Source: Planctomycetia bacterium (lineage in GTDB: Bacteria > Planctomycetota > Planctomycetia > Pirellulales > PNKZ01). Taken from it: a stretch of DNA of 64,000 nt. A program made the position numbers and the translations under genes. The stretch spans positions 1 through 64,000 of the forward strand of contig JAIOPP010000070.1 of the NCBI GenBank assembly GCA_021413845.1, given 5' to 3'. Shown piece by piece: positions 62,612 through 64,000 of this stretch; positions within the stretch are counted from its first letter, which is position 1; each line of letters starts with the position of its first letter. The notes beneath the pieces are model-generated. The model did no database searches and was not told where the DNA came from. It saw only the letters and a list, made by a program, of their open reading frames with translations.

Positions 62612-63658
62612 TTATTCCGCTACCACGGCGAGCGGCGGACGGCAGGGAATAATCATGCGGCGTTGGATCGGATAGCAACCGAGACCGAGCGCGTCGGCGA
62701 CCCATTCGTGCGTCACGCTCGAGTCGACTCGGCCGCTGCGAATGAGAATGCCGGCGAGATACTGGCTGGCGTCGAAGCCGTGGTTGCGCAGTTCGTCGTA
62801 GTTGGAACGGCGCGACAGGCCATCTAGGTCCGTGACGGCGTGGATGCAGTTCGAGATGTAAGTCGAACGTGGACCATGATCCGGATCGACCGCTTTATAA
62901 AGCACGCAGCCGCTATTGAGCCGCGAGATTTGCCGTAAGGACTTGTCGTAGATCTGCGGTGCGACGATCGGATCGAGCTCATACGGCCCCCACATCGCGA
63001 GGCACTCGTTGTTGCAGAGCGCGAACTTGAGTGTCTGATGGAGAGAAAGATTGACTCCCGGCTCGCCGCGCAAGGTAAGGATACGCACGTTGAGCGTACG
63101 CGGGAGCCAAGAGATGGTGTGCGAAGTGAGATCGTATTTCGCCGCATTTTCGACGCCGGGCACGGCCTTCACGATCGTCATCCAAGTGTGCGTGTATTTA
63201 GCTCGCTTCGGAGAAGATTGCGACCCGAACACGAGCATGAAGTAGCGCTCTTTCGGAGCGGTCGGCCTTGCTGCCGGGGAGTTCGGCGCAGGAGCCGCCG
63301 GCGGCGGGCTCGATAACGTGCCGGGTGCTGCGATCGGCGAAGGGCCGGGCGCAACCGTTTCCGTGCCGTTCGGTTGCACCTTGCTGGTGCTGGGCGCCGT
63401 CGGCGATGTGACATCCGGGGTGGGCTTCGTTGCCGGCGTGGGCTGCACCGTCACGGGCTTATCTTGCGTGACCTTTTCGATCGGCTTCGGAGGCGTTTCG
63501 ATCGCCTTGGGGGCCTCGACCGGCTTCGGAGCCTCGGTCGGCTTTGGAACGTCGGTGGGTTTTGCGGGCGCTTGTTGCGCTGCGACCATCGCAGGTGAAA
63601 GCAGCGCCGCGGTCCAAATGAAAATCGCTCTGAGCCGATAGCTGTGGTTGTTTGTCAT
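62612..63658 (-). CDS. Exported Pro-rich protein with possible permuted papain-like domain
   Basis: A 348-residue protein with a signal peptide (AIFIWTAALLSPAMVAAQ). Residues 30-135 are a Pro/Thr/Ala/Lys linker with repeated KPxEAPKP units. The folded part starts at YFMLVFGSQ. It has His157 in THTWMTIVKA and Cys271 in YISNCIHAV; the order His then NC and the NCxH pattern are those of circularly permuted papain-like hydrolases (LRAT/YiiX-type). This is an inference from pattern alone. The start ATG 63656-63658 gives a clean signal. It is the last rightmost gene on the minus strand. Confidence 0.6.
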   Translation of the reverse strand: MTNNHSYRLRAIFIWTAALLSPAMVAAQQAPAKPTDVPKPTEAPKPVEAPKAIETPPKPIEKVTQDKPVTVQPTPATKPTPDVTSPTAPSTSKVQPNGTETVAPGPSPIAAPGTLSSPPPAAPAPNSPAARPTAPKERYFMLVFGSQSSPKRAKYTHTWMTIVKAVPGVENAAKYDLTSHTISWLPRTLNVRILTLRGEPGVNLSLHQTLKFALCNNECLAMWGPYELDPIVAPQIYDKSLRQISRLNSGCVLYKAVDPDHGPRSTYISNCIHAVTDLDGLSRRSNYDELRNHGFDASQYLAGILIRSGRVDSSVTHEWVADALGLGCYPIQRRMIIPCRPPLAVVAE

Positions 63659-64000
63659 CGGTGTCCTCAAGTTTAGAAATGCGCTTCAGCCCGCTATCCG
63701 ACCAGCTACGGCAAAGGAATTCTCATGTCCGATGTCGTGCAAAGCTGCGTCGGCTGCGATGCTGAGTCAAAGTTGTCGGCGAGTCGTGGCAATGATACGA
63801 GTCGCAAGAAAATCGACGCGATGAGAGCGCATAACAGGCAGCAACAGGGGCTTACGGAACCGTTATCTCTTAAGCCAAGCGCAAGCACGCTTGGTCGGCT
63901 AAAAACCACACGCCGAAGTTTGGCGTAAAAGATCGTGATCGCTTTTCATCCGACTTGTACGCTTACGAACCGATTCATGAGATGGCGTTTAGTCGTCAAC
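63659..64000. other. Terminal intergenic region (342 bp)
   Basis: No gene is supported; a 67-codon frame at 63725-63928 looks non-coding. A CCAAGCG/CGCTTGG hairpin lies near 63873-63900. It probably includes the promoter of the leftward Pro-rich protein. Confidence 0.45.

Noticed and set aside
63725-63928. 67-codon rightward frame near the window end
   Set aside because: Composition is not protein-like, and there is no ribosome site or recognisable motif.
1-64000. tRNA, rRNA, CRISPR array, phage or insertion sequence
   Set aside because: No tRNA T-loop with matching arms, no regular repeat-spacer array, no transposase, integrase or capsid gene was seen. Short tandem repeats are too few to be CRISPR.

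Overview
The window looks like chromosomal DNA of a planctomycete, probably from the Pirellulales. This is inferred from gene content, not from a marker gene: a TAT-exported DUF1501 protein, DUF1570-type secreted metalloproteases, a PQQ-like beta-propeller, several large exported proteins of unknown function, high GC, and many genes without a clear Shine-Dalgarno. I found no rRNA, tRNA, CRISPR array, phage or intact insertion sequence. Genes are short operons on both strands, and most are ordinary core metabolism and information processing.

Layout. 1-4.1 kb: DUF2071 gene (cut by the window edge), cupin, inositol-3-phosphate synthase, a HEAT-like protein. 4.4-9.4 kb: a 33-residue Lys/Ala/Pro peptide gene with its own terminator, a DEAD-box helicase, a secreted HEGTH protein, rarA. 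9.5-17.4 kb: a LysM protein with a degenerate YkuD domain, pyrE, a nuclease-like/winged-helix protein, a Gfo/Idh/MocA oxidoreductase, fabH, pepF, a sugar phosphate isomerase. 17.4-25.8 kb: two alpha/beta hydrolases, a TPR protein, a GT39-type membrane glycosyltransferase, DUF1570 and DUF1501 proteins. 25.8-26.6 kb: an unexplained 820-bp gap. 26.6-34.8 kb: alanine dehydrogenase, der, family 4 uracil-DNA glycosylase, a small helical protein, a 914-residue exported protein, a desaturase. 35.5-45.9 kb: aminotransferase, galT-like gene and GH57 enzyme (glycan metabolism), bioD, the aguB-aguA putrescine pair, aroE, a DksA/TraR zinc-finger protein, a methyltransferase. 46-54.7 kb: a double-domain esterase, PQQ-propeller protein, hypothetical secreted protein, two-GGDEF protein, SHOCT protein, clpX. 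54.9-63.7 kb: a second aminotransferase, then a run of exported proteins (DUF11 lipoprotein, two paralogous proteins, a LolA-like protein, a Pro-rich protein with a possible papain-like core) interrupted by pdxA.

The most interesting items are the pseudo-L,D-transpeptidase, the paralogous envelope-protein cluster, the tiny basic peptide gene, an inverted REP pair with compensatory stem changes, an orphan rho-independent terminator that implies an unseen transcript, and short repeat families at gene borders. No strong case for a complete new defence or mobile system was found. All functional calls rest on recognised motifs in the sequence; no database search was possible.
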